Positions 54,865 to 64,000 of a stretch of 64,000 nt of DNA are shown here, in pieces. The stretch covers positions 2,316,501 to 2,380,500 of the forward strand of contig CP126191.1 in the NCBI GenBank assembly GCA_030272155.1, in the 5' to 3' direction. Origin of the DNA: Tetradesmus obliquus. Lineage: Eukaryota > Chlorophyta > Chlorophyceae > Sphaeropleales > Scenedesmaceae. Position numbers and translations under genes: made by a program. Under the pieces are notes generated by a model. It was given only the letters and a program-made list of their open reading frames with translations. It did not search any database and had not been told where the DNA came from. The first letter of the stretch is position 1, and the number at the start of each line of letters is the position of its first letter.

Positions 54865-57303
54865 ATGGGTTCAACGCTGCTTCACCAGCGATCCAGCAGT
54901 GATGTTGTTGTGGTTCTGCCCTCAGGTAACATGGTTGACACTCCCTCGCTTCCAGGAGCCCAGAGGCCCAAGGAGTAAAAGAGACGTGCTAATGCAAGCA
55001 GAAAGTTTGACTGGTGAGCTTTTGCCATCCCTGTACCAACTCTGGACAAACTTACAGGGCCTGTAAGCATGGTGTTGCTGCATGATGTGTGGGTCATGCT
55101 GGCCACCAGCAGCCTGCCATTGGGCCTTGTGGCTTGCACGGAAGCTCTAAAGGACTCCAACAGACTTACTGCTGCCTCAGCGCGCAAGTTCCTCCACATA
55201 GTAACAGGTAGGCATGCCCTGCTCTTGCAGGAGACAGGCAGGAGTAGGAGACACCTGCCTGCACAGCCCATCAGTACGCCTCTTGATTGATGGCAGCACT
55301 GCAGGCTTATAGCTGAGGCGATAAACACCACCTCTCAGCTGCATGCCAGCTCCACTGCTGCAAGTGCCACCTGCATGCTTCGTGACAGAGGGCAGAGATC
55401 TTGCTCTGTACAGATTGCATGTCAGCCCGCACCAGGAGCCTGCACTACTGCGCTGTGCACAGCGCTGCAGCTCCTGCTGCCCTGTAGGCAGCTCTGCTAT
55501 CACACCACAGGCTTTGTGGTAGTCTGCCAGGACGTACATACTGTGTGGCGCCACCGGCTCCTCTCAGGCACTGTCTGTCAGTGGCAACATGCAGGTGTGA
55601 ATGGGCGGTGCATGAATCTATACGGTTCCTGGTTTCCGTTACACCGAGCTAAATGCACAACTACGCGCTTTGTGTCCACGCTGTGCAGGCCTGGCCTTCA
55701 TGCTGACCTGGCCTCTGTACAGCGATGACCCCAGTGCGAGGTGAAGTTCCAGCAAAGCAAACAGCAGATGTTGGCTGGCAGCTGGCAGCATACAGCAGCA
55801 GCTCCCCTCAGGCGCTGCCAGCGGGTGGTGAGAGGATACACAGCTTCGACTACTTCCATCTGCTTTACATGCTAAATAAAACTCTGCAACCTCCATGTCA
55901 ACAGCACTGCACGCAGGCATCTGAGTGAGGCGTGCTGTCATACTCCAACGCACACCGCCAGCTGCTTTCATAGCAGAGCACACGTCTCGCTACGCAGCAG
56001 CTCCTCCCCGTCGCGCCCTGCACAGCCCGCCAGCCATGAGCACTCCTTGCCGTTGCGCGCGTTCAGCTCCTAATCTGAACCCTGCGATGAGACTCCAGCT
56101 GGTGCCCTGCCGCGGCATGAAAGTGACTGCCGCTGCTTGACCAGCAGGTACCTGGCTGCTGCGCTGCCTGGCGCGATGGCTCTACGCTTCCTGCTGGCTG
56201 GGCTGGGAGTGACACATGAGGCGCGCCTGGTGGCAGGCACGGCAGTGAGTTGACAAAAGCACTGCATTCAATTGCAGGCAAGCAGGCTAGCGACATACCT
56301 GCTAGGACACCCTACTAGGCATCCCATTAGGACGATTGCATTCAGCGGCTTGTTGCGACGCTAGGGTGGCAGGCACGGCTGTGTGTTGCAGCAGCACCCA
56401 TACCTTTGCACTTTGGCCGCACTCAAGTGCAGAGCATGTGCATCGCTGCACCCTCCCATCAGTATGTCCCGCGTGCCGCTACCGCCTGCAGCGCACAGGC
56501 CAGCGGCAGGAGCTGCTGGCAGGGCCCATGCTGTATGGCCTGGCACATGTTGCGCTGACGCTGGTGGTTTGGCGCAGCAGCCCAGCCGCTGCTGCTGGCT
56601 TGGCAGCGCTTTGCGCTGGAGATGGGGCAGCAGATGTTGGCGGCAGGTGATTATCTACTCTGGCGCTTGCAGACGCATACAGCAGCATGTGCCGTTTGCT
56701 GCAGCCCTCGTTGCTGGATTGTCCTGCAAGGTCCGGTGGCTTTGGATGGCGTGTGACTGTGCCATTGTCTGCTGTACCGACTGGACACCATTGCAGGCTG
56801 TGGGCTGCACGCATGGGCGGGCAAACAGGCAGACTACCGCACAACAAAGCCAAGGTGTGCTTCTTGAGGCCAGCTGAGTCTCCGTGAATAGCCTATGGTG
56901 TGTCTCATGGGTCGTTTGGAAAGCCAGGTTGATGCCCTCTGTCATATGTACAGCAGCAGCAGCAGCAGCAGCTGTTCCTGAGACCTTCGCACAGCGCTCA
57001 ATGACATTACATCATAGAAACATGATGATGTTCAAACGCGCTGTTTGCCCTGCCTGCCTGCTGGTGCAGACCTGGGCCGGCAGCTGCTGCTGCCTTGCAG
57101 CAGCGTTCGTCTCGTCCCTTGCCTATTTATGTTTGTTCAACAGCCTCGGCTACTACCAGCAGCGCTGGTCAATGGCAAGGCTGGCTCAGGCTAGCCTGCT
57201 CAGCAGCTGGGCTGCTGCTGTGTTGGAGTCCCTGCCTGGGCTGCAGGACAACCTTGTGATGCCGGCAGGAGCAGGGTTGGCAGCGCTGCTGTTGGTCAGG
57301 TAG
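54865..57303 (+). CDS. Phytol/farnesol kinase-like enzyme (VTE5/FOLK family)
   Basis: Seven exons join in phase: 54865-54925, 55058-55207, 55689-55740, 56148-56244, 56492-56646, 56797-56854 and 57070-57303, giving 268 aa. The family order is present: ARKFLHIVTGLAFMLTWPLY, ARYLAAALPGAMALRFLLAG, RTGQRQELLAGPMLYGL, GDGAADVGGR, LPHNKAKTWAGS and LESLPGLQDNLVMPAGAG. These are the membrane helices and the CTP-kinase motifs of phytol, farnesol and dolichol kinases. Such enzymes phosphorylate isoprenoid alcohols with CTP; in plants phytol kinase feeds tocopherol synthesis in the plastid. Phytol versus farnesol as substrate cannot be decided. The first exon is plausible but carries no conserved motif, so a longer transit peptide upstream is possible. 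The exon 4 donor edge is duplicated in intron 4. Confidence 0.85.
56229..56388 (+). repeat. Duplicated donor edge of kinase exon 4
   Basis: Twenty-four bases spanning the donor (GGTGGCAGGCACGGC, then AGTGAGTTG) at 56229-56252 recur with two mismatches at 56365-56388, 136 bp into the intron. Confidence 0.85.
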
Positions 57304-58238
57304 CAACTGCAGGTGTTTACTGTGTTTGGTATGCTACTGTTCAGGCGATACTCGGCTCAGGCTGAGCTGGTAAGAACAGCAAGACAGTGCTGTGCCTAGT
57401 GACAGCTCCAGAGCTGGGGTCGCAACTCTGCAGGCATCTCACCAAGCGCCCAGCTTTGGGAGATATATCGTTTGTTCGGCTGGGATGGTGGTATTTCTGC
57501 GCAAAACTGGCTGTAAAGCAGGTTGACGAACGTTTGGACGATCGACTGCAACTCATAATATCGACGCTTGTTGGGTCACGACCAGATGACACCCGACCAG
57601 ACTGCCGAGTCGGCACATAAATGTCGACCGAAAATCATTATTTGCTTGTTACTGGGAACTGCAGTTCCAGCAGCAGTCTATGGTAAGCTTTTTCGGAGGT
57701 TGGCAAAGAATCGTACTGTTTTTCACAATCAATCAAATGGCGACCTTTTTCGTTAAAAAGCAGGCCAATCGTCGCTGCTCCTAATTGCATGTGATATGTC
57801 CTTTTATTCACGACGTAAAAGTGTCGGCTCAGGGCAGCACATGATGGTCTGCAGCATGTCTAGGTTACCTGCAGCCTCTAGGAGGCTATAGATACGCACA
57901 GACAACCTCAAAGTTAAGTGGCACTCAGAAAGTCAAAAGCAATACCGCGCCGGTGCCTGTCCACTGCTGCTGCTTCAAAAACCTACTCACCGACCGTGCT
58001 CCGATGCAGGCTTTTGGTGTCGCTCCCAACGCCATAGCATTCGCTGTAACATCGCTTGTGTGTTTGTCGGGTGATCTAGTGAAAGTCCAGTGCATTAGTT
58101 CCACATCACAGGCAGAGGCTGAGTGCAGTTTGGCTGGCAGTTGCATTATGCTTGTTTCTCGTTAGTTAAAGTGCTTTTTTTGTTTGTAGTTGGCGTTTTG
58201 CCAGCTCCTTCAGCCCCCAGTGGGGTCGACCCAACCAG
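57304..58238. promoter_or_regulatory. 3' UTR of kinase and promoter region of CCCH gene
   Basis: A TGTAA at 57512-57516 lies about 210 bp after the kinase stop. From about 57450 to 58190 the sequence is AT-richer than elsewhere, ends in a T-run (TTTTTTTTGTTTGTAG), and may include a first intron of the CCCH gene. Confidence 0.45.
57512..57516 (+). terminator. Candidate TGTAA poly(A) signal of the kinase gene
   Basis: First sense-strand TGTAA after the stop codon (209 bp), within GGCTGTAAAGC. Confidence 0.4.
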
Positions 58239-59339
58239 ATGGACGCCAGTCTGGTGCTGGATACCGTTTATTCCAGCGACGATTTTCGGTAAGCAGCTAT
58301 TGGTGACACAATGCATACCTGCGAACGCACCGGGCAGGATCATCATCAGCCAAGAAAACACCCCCTAACGACAGTGCCCCCACCGGTCTCTTTGCGTGCA
58401 GACTATATTGCCACAAGGTGATTCACGGGCTTACAGGAGATGGTGATGTGGTTGGTGCAGTGTGCTTGATGTGCAACCCCCCTTGCACTCTGCAGCGAGC
58501 GTGCTGAAGCACCCGCCATCCAACATCGGGGGTTACGACGACACCAGCAGCAGCATATGCGGCAGCGTGCATGAGCCGCCAGCGTTCGTCATCCTGTTGT
58601 CAACTGACCTGCCATTGCTGTGCTGTTTGCTGCCTGATCTGCTCAGGTCCTGCCATGTGCAAAGGTAGGCTTCTCCTCGTAGTCATGCACTAGCCAGCTG
58701 CAAAAGCAACTGCTCCATCTTTCGCCTCCCGTTGCAGCATATGTGCTGCACCCTGCATGCCGTGCTGCACAGAATCCCTTCAATCTCACACCTGGCAATA
58801 ATCTACATCACTGACGTGTGCTGTGCCCCGGCTTTTCGCACTGCAGCGCACACCACACGACTGGGCCAGCTGGTGAGTGCTGGCTGGCAGCACCACCTGT
58901 GCCTTTGCAGCAGCAGCAGCAGCAGCAGCACTGCTTGTGCCTGCCCAAACCACTCGGAAACAGCAGCCTGCTGTGACAGCTGCAGCGCAGTAGCCGCTCA
59001 AGCTCATGCGCCTGCTGCTGCTGCCGCCTGTGCTGCTGCAGCCCCTTTGCCCACCCGGGCGAGAAAGCAAAGCGCAGGAACATCCGCACGCACTACTACA
59101 GTGCAGACATGTGTGTAGCAGTGTCCAAGGTAAGGACAGCAGAGGTGCAGGTAGCCGCCAGGCAGTGTGTGCGGTGCACACTAACAAAACAGCAGGCGCT
59201 ATCACCACCATGGTGCAGCCATGCGCATGAAATGCAACCTCGATTATGCCAGGGTGGCAGATCATGCTGCTTCACTGCCCAGATCTTGCTCATGAGTAGC
59301 AGTTGGTATGCCTTAGTACAGTGGAGCGTGCTGTAACCT

Positions 59340-59376
<37 letters not shown>

Positions 59377-60942
59377 AGGGTGAGGAGTGCAAGCTGGGCT
59401 CCGGCTGCCCCAACAGCCACAACGTGTTTGAGTCCTTCCTGCACCCACAGAAGTACCGCACCATGATGTGCAAGGACAGGGACAAGTGCTCGCGCCCGGT
59501 CTGCTTCTTCGCACACTCACCAGACGAGGTGCGGCGGCAGCAGCAGCTGCAGGATGTGCTTGTTCAGCCTGCAGCTGCAGCAGGAGAAGGGCCGGTTGAT
59601 GGCGCCATTAGCAGCAAATGTATTCATTACCCGTGTAGGCATCGAGCAGACCACATGCTGGTGTTCACTGAGGCAGACTTTTGCGCACCTCCTTTACATG
59701 CAAGCAAACTCATGCAGCAGTTGGCGGCGCGTGGCTGCTAAGTTATTGGTCCTGCTGTTGTGTTTGCACATGCAGCTGCGCCAGCCCACAGACGTCAGGC
59801 CCCTGCAGGAGCAGCAGCAGCAGCTGCAGGCAGCAGCCGGCATGCCAGGCCTACGTGCTGCTGGCAGCTCCTCCGAAGCCGCCATGATGGCAGCACTTGC
59901 AGCCGACTGCCAGCAGCTGCCACACCCCGGCGCAGCAATGCAGCCAGGCGCATGGCAGCTGCAGATGCAAGTGGCCAGCCTGGCGGATCAGCTGGCGCGT
60001 GCAACCAGCAACACAAGCGTGCTGAGCAGCGCATCCGGCCCGCCTAGCCCCAGCGCCATGAGCTCGCCAGCAGCAGCAGCCGGCGCGGCAGCAGCAGCAG
60101 CAGCAGCGGCGGGTGGCGGCAACATGCAGCACCTGCTGCGGCACCTCATGCAGGATGCCAGCTCAGCGAGGCAGCAGCTTGCAGCCACGCAGCAGCAGCT
60201 GCAAGCCATGGCGGCCGGAGCAGCCTGCATGCCGCTGCACGCCGGCAGCAGCAGCAGTGGCTACCCGTTGCAGCAGGGCCTGGTGCGGCAGCTCAGCCTG
60301 CCCAATGCATCAGCTGGCGGCTGCTATATCGGCAATGCACCAGCAGCAGCAGCCTACATGGCGATGGACTGCACGGAAGGCATGTCGAATGCATCGATGG
60401 AGCTCGCAGCGCTCGAGCCGTCTGCCTGCAGCTCAGCAAGCCTCTCCGAGCTCTCTGCCGCGCTGCCGCTGCTCACAGCTGAGCAGATGGCGCAACTTCA
60501 GCAGCAGGGTGGACACGCAACAGCAGGCGCGCCAGATGGCGTGCTCATGCGTAGCGGCAGCAGCGGCGGGCCGCCGATGCCGTGGGGCCAGCAGCTGGCG
60601 GCTGCAGCAGTGGCAGCAGCGCAAGGCGGGGTTGTGGCAGGGGCACCTTCCCGGCTGGGCATGTATCAGCTCACTGCTGCACCAGACTGGGGTGCGCACG
60701 GAATGATGCAGCAGCAGCAGCAGTTTGGCATGCCAGCTGCCAAGTGGCAGCAGCAGCAGCAGCTTGCAGGACAGGGTGTCATGATGATGCAGGTGCCTGG
60801 TGGGTATGCGATGCCTCGGCAGCAGCAGCAGCAGCAGCAGCAGGTGGTGCCAGGTCACTATGGCTATCAGCAGGGTGTGGCAGTGCCAGCAACACAGGCG
60901 CTGCAGGGCCCTGGGGGCCCTCCGCTGTACTTCCTGCAATGA
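58239..60942 (+). CDS. Tandem CCCH zinc-finger protein (plant TZF type)
   Basis: Seven exons join in phase: 58239-58288, 58402-58417, 58647-58664, 58847-58872, 59042-59129, 59379-59555 and 59776-60942, giving 513 aa. The N-terminal SSDDFRLYCHK/VLPCAK and HDWASCPFAHPGEKAKRR match plant and algal TZF proteins. Three fingers are visible: C26-x5-H-x4-C-x3-H41, C61-x8-C-x5-C-x3-H80 and C97-x5-C-x4-C-x3-H112 (CFFAHSPDEVRR). Such proteins bind AU-rich mRNA and act in mRNA decay, often in cytoplasmic granules. The remaining roughly 390 residues are Gln/Ala/Met-rich and probably disordered. The Met at 58239 is the earliest I can support; the frame is open upstream to the T-run, so an earlier exon is possible. 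Confidence 0.9.
59340..59378 (+). repeat. (CTG)12 run ending at the CCCH exon 6 acceptor
   Basis: Twelve uninterrupted sense-strand CTG units run directly into CAG at 59376-59378, the splice acceptor. Confidence 0.95.
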
Positions 60943-61006
60943 GGCAGCACCTTGCAGTGAGGCTGCACCTTGCAATGAGGCTGCACCTTGCAATGAGGCT
61001 GCACCT
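60935..61006. repeat. 18-bp tandem repeat overlapping the CCCH stop codon
   Basis: Four 18-bp units (TGCAATGAGGCTGCACCT and near copies). The stop codon TGA at 60940-60942 lies in unit 1, and the period keeps a TGA in the same frame in each unit. Confidence 0.95.
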
Positions 61007-64000
61007 TGCTGCGCACTGCAGCTGCTGGTGGCAGGGTTTGTTACAGCTGGTGTGCGAGATTGGTACGTGGGATTGTGGCTGCCGCTAGCGACGGGTGGCG
61101 TGTTTCTCTTGCGCGGTGACACAGAGTGCGTGCATCTTGGATTGGCTTGCGGATTAGGAACGAATGGGGGTGTTTCTGCTTTTGAGTTGGGTCCAATGCA
61201 TGCCAGGCGTTGTGCAGTGCACAGGCAGACAGATGGTGGCACTCTTGCCGCCATCATAGCGATTCTAGCACCAGCCCTGCACGTTGGTTCACACCAGTTG
61301 GTGTTCCGCTCCGCGCGCAAGCTGAGCAACCACAGCATACCATACACATTGGTGTTGCAAGGGAGGCTCTTCTTCTCTTTGGTGGTGGGTGCACCTGTGT
61401 GTTCTGCCTGTGATGCACACAAGAGGCCATCATTGCAAATAACTTGGCTTGTAGCCTACAATACATATGGGCCTTTTGTACTGCTGTGCAGCTGCTGCTG
61501 CACGTCAACAAAACATCTACATACATAGCCATCTTCTGTCCTGTGTCCTGCGTCAATCCTGCGTCACCCACTCCAGCCTACGCGGCACGGCTTTGCACAG
61601 CGCTCACATGCACGCTGCTGCTTGTGGTGTTGCGGGGCTCTTGCTGGTGGCTGATGCCTCCACAGCAACTGCTGTTATGCTATTGAGTGCTGCTAGAACA
61701 TCATGCAGCACTCTCTGTGGCTGTTGTTTTCATCACGGCCTGGTGTCGCTTCATCTTTCAGGAACTTTCTATGTCTGACTTGAACTAGGTTGCTCGGTGC
61801 TCCAGCACAGGACGGCTTGGCATGGGCTGTTTGTTGCATCACATGCTGTGTGTGCTGTGCTGCGTCTTCTTGTCTTCTTGTCTTAGCAGCATTGGCGTGT
61901 GGCTCATCAATCCCAATAAACCATGCATGCACAGAATCTGCATACCTCGGATGACAGCGCACGCAATGCATCCACACACATAGGGCATTCGGCCCAGTAC
62001 TGTGCTGTGTAGGGTTTCAGCATTGCAATGTCTTGCCGCCTCTGCGTGGATGGCTTCTCTGCCTGCATCTATAGAGGCAGGCATCTGTGGGATGTGGCTG
62101 TGTGCATTGTACAGGTACAGGTCATGCTCCGGTATCAGGGCTGCTCTTTTTTTGTTCCCGTCTTTTCAACTTGCTTGACTTGGAAGCTCCGAGCGTTGGC
62201 CGTTGGGTTGCTGGCGTGTGGTCAGGACTCCCGCCCTGAAGCTTATTAGCGTGCGGTGTTCATGATACATGGTTGTGAACTGGGATCCTGGAGGTTTTCT
62301 GGCCTGTGCTTTGCATGCGTTGTGTGCGCTTCAGGCTTGGGGCCTTGCCCAATCCACATGTGTGCGCAGGCATAGCTCAACCTAGTGTGTATGTGTGGGC
62401 TGCATCGTCCTAGCTGCTTTGCAGGACCTGTGCTACTCTGCGCCTTTCAAAGGTGCTCTCGTTTGACACCCATAGCACTACTGCGGCTGTTAATGCATGC
62501 ATGCCTCGGCAGCGTCTGAAGCTGCAACGCTTGCTGCATGTGCAATGCGCAATGCGGCTTGTGTGCAGCAGCCGCCTGTGGGTATGGGACAAACGGCTGG
62601 CTGCTTGCGATGGAAAGGGTTGGAATGGGGGGGGGGGGCTGCTTTGTGCGGTGCAGTGCGTGGCTGGCTGCAGCATGGAGAGAGGTGTGTCTGGCACTGC
62701 TGATGCTTGCTGAGAGTGGTCCCTACCATCTTTGTTCAAAAAGGAAGCACAACAGCAGGAAGGGGAAGGACTTTGGGCCACCATTGGTGGGCAGGGATTG
62801 CACAGGCCACGAGACGTGATGTTGCAGCAGTGATTGCGGCGCACACAGACTTGCTGCGGCAAGGGGCAGATGACATGAGAGAGAAGCCATGCTGTTGCAT
62901 GCTGCCGTGATGTGGCTGTTGTTGTTTTCTTTTCTTCTTTCTTCTTTGAGAACTTTGAGGAGGGCAGGCACAGCTGCAACTGCCAGCAGGCTTGTTATGG
63001 GGGGAGACAGTGGTATCAGGGCTTGCGTGCATATGCTTTTATTGGGTGCAGGCAATGTGTGGTGGCGTTGCATCCAGCCATTGCCAGGCGTGCGGAAGCG
63101 AGACGCCGCGTGCTTGTTTGGGATCTGGGCTTGTGAGGAGTTCCGTATGACATGTTTGCGCAGTTTGGGGCCTAGGTGTGTTGCATGCGTGCTTTGCCCC
63201 TTCCAATAAGTCCATGGGGACGGTTGCTACTTGCTTGTGAACGGCACTAGAGCTGCCAGACCTAAAATCATCACACACGGGGATGCATGCAGACATAAGT
63301 TATCATTTGTAGCGATTTGCACGTGGCTGCCCGGATGCTGAGATGTTATGTATGGCAGGCAGCGCCAGCTTTCAGAGCATGGCTGCCGCCTGCATTTGGA
63401 CTGAACATACATGCTGAATTTGCCCGACAGCAGTTGGCTGTGGTCGCTGCAGGGTGTGTCTGTGTTTTGAGACTCTTTGCATGCTGTGCTCCTTGTGCAG
63501 CTGTGGGGATTTGCAGAGCTGGAGTTACCTGGCTTCCAGCTCCATCAGCTTGCATAGTCCTGCTCTACTTGCTGACTGCTTATGCTTAACAGCAGCCATA
63601 GCACCGATCATGCATGGCAATGTAAACACTGTTGTCTGTCGCTGCGCACTCCCTGGCGCTTGCCCCATAGGGGCTGGCGCCTGGTGGGTGCTTGGCATGT
63701 TGGCGTCACAGCATTGATGTTTTGAGTGCTTTAAACCACCGGTCCGGCGTTGATGTTGGGCACGCACATTGTGAGTGCTGTGCTGCTTTTGCACTCAGAC
63801 TGTTGTGGCTTTGACTTGGTGCACCTGGTTGCGTTGGAAATCTCAGATGGAGCAACCCTCATCACGGAGGATCAGCACTGCTTGGGATGCATGCTTTATG
63901 CTGGTTGCTGCTTTGCGTTGCCAGCCCACATGCAACCCGCTGGCAGCCATGCACTACTGGGAACGGCAGCACTGCCAGGTGTTTGGAAACAAGTACAACA
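60943..64000. other. No gene resolved; possible exon at the window edge
   Basis: The first part is the 3' region of the CCCH gene. The rest is GT/TG-rich with a 12-base G run (62627-62638) and no recognised domain. At the right edge a + strand frame from about 63950 (MHYWERQHCQVFGNKYN) runs off the window and may be the start or an exon of the next gene, but it is too short to judge. Confidence 0.35.

Noticed and set aside
58494..58665. Exon encoding SVLKHPPSNIGGYDDTSSS in the CCCH gene
   Set aside because: It looks exon-like, but including it would break the FRLYCHK-VLPCAK continuity that matches TZF relatives. It could be an alternative exon.
59554..59775. Continuous + strand frame from 59554 into the last CCCH exon
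   Set aside because: The zinc-finger exon ends at a GT at 59556 that joins 59776 in phase. The intervening peptide is Cys/Trp/Leu-rich and unlike either flank.
1..64000. CRISPR array, operon or bacterial mobile element
   Set aside because: The tandem repeats lack unique spacers of constant length, and the spliceosomal introns show eukaryotic nuclear DNA.

Overview
This window is nuclear DNA from a eukaryote, most likely a chlorophyte green alga. The genes are intron-rich with GT-AG introns of about 70-550 bp. CAG/CTG triplets are abundant in both exons (poly-Gln, poly-Ala) and introns. The candidate polyadenylation signal is the green-algal TGTAA rather than AATAAA. The conserved genes are plant/algal in type: a plant-type CCCH zinc finger, a phytol/farnesol-kinase-like enzyme and a DUF2237 protein. 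Order Sphaeropleales would fit, but that is inference.

Layout. 1-3.9 kb: no gene resolved. 4.1-5.7 kb (-): small multi-pass membrane protein, 5' end unresolved. 6.9-8.3 kb (+): DUF2237 protein. 9.4-13.1 kb (+): secreted SGNH/GDSL-like hydrolase, followed by a 177-bp satellite. 14.9-16.5 kb (+): METTL21-like protein methyltransferase with 30 uninterrupted CTG units in intron 2. 17.5-25.0 kb (-): NOP2/NSUN1 rRNA m5C methyltransferase. 25.0-28.5 kb: intergenic, with a SINE-like insertion and a perfect 10-unit minisatellite. 28.5-30.5 kb (-): secreted protein with a hedgehog/intein (Hint) domain. 32.0-37.1 kb (+): Ala/Lys/acidic-rich nuclear protein with a weak HMG-box-like segment. 38.5-39.3 kb (+): small unrecognised gene. 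41.0-54.2 kb (-): INO80 chromatin-remodelling ATPase, 15 exons and about 2211 aa. 54.9-57.3 kb (+): phytol/farnesol-kinase-like enzyme. 58.2-60.9 kb (+): three-finger CCCH protein whose first finger is built from 16-26 nt exons. 61.0-64.0 kb: no gene resolved.

The genes are housekeeping and chromatin/RNA functions with no sign of an operon or metabolic cluster. Two gene pairs are divergent (Hint/HMG-like and INO80/kinase), and the methyltransferase and NOP2 are convergent. Exon chains were built by hand from translated blocks. Reading-frame phase closes at every junction joined, but none was tested against RNA.

The most unusual signal is a repeated architecture. In at least four genes, the sequence straddling a splice junction (about 20-70 bp of exon edge plus adjoining intron, with the donor or acceptor) has been tandemly copied 2-5 times into the neighbouring intron, usually 85-140 bp apart. 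INO80 has eight such arrays, NOP2 three, and the SGNH gene and kinase one each. The result is rows of near-identical competing splice sites. A second pattern is that long sense-strand CTG runs sit immediately upstream of many splice acceptors.
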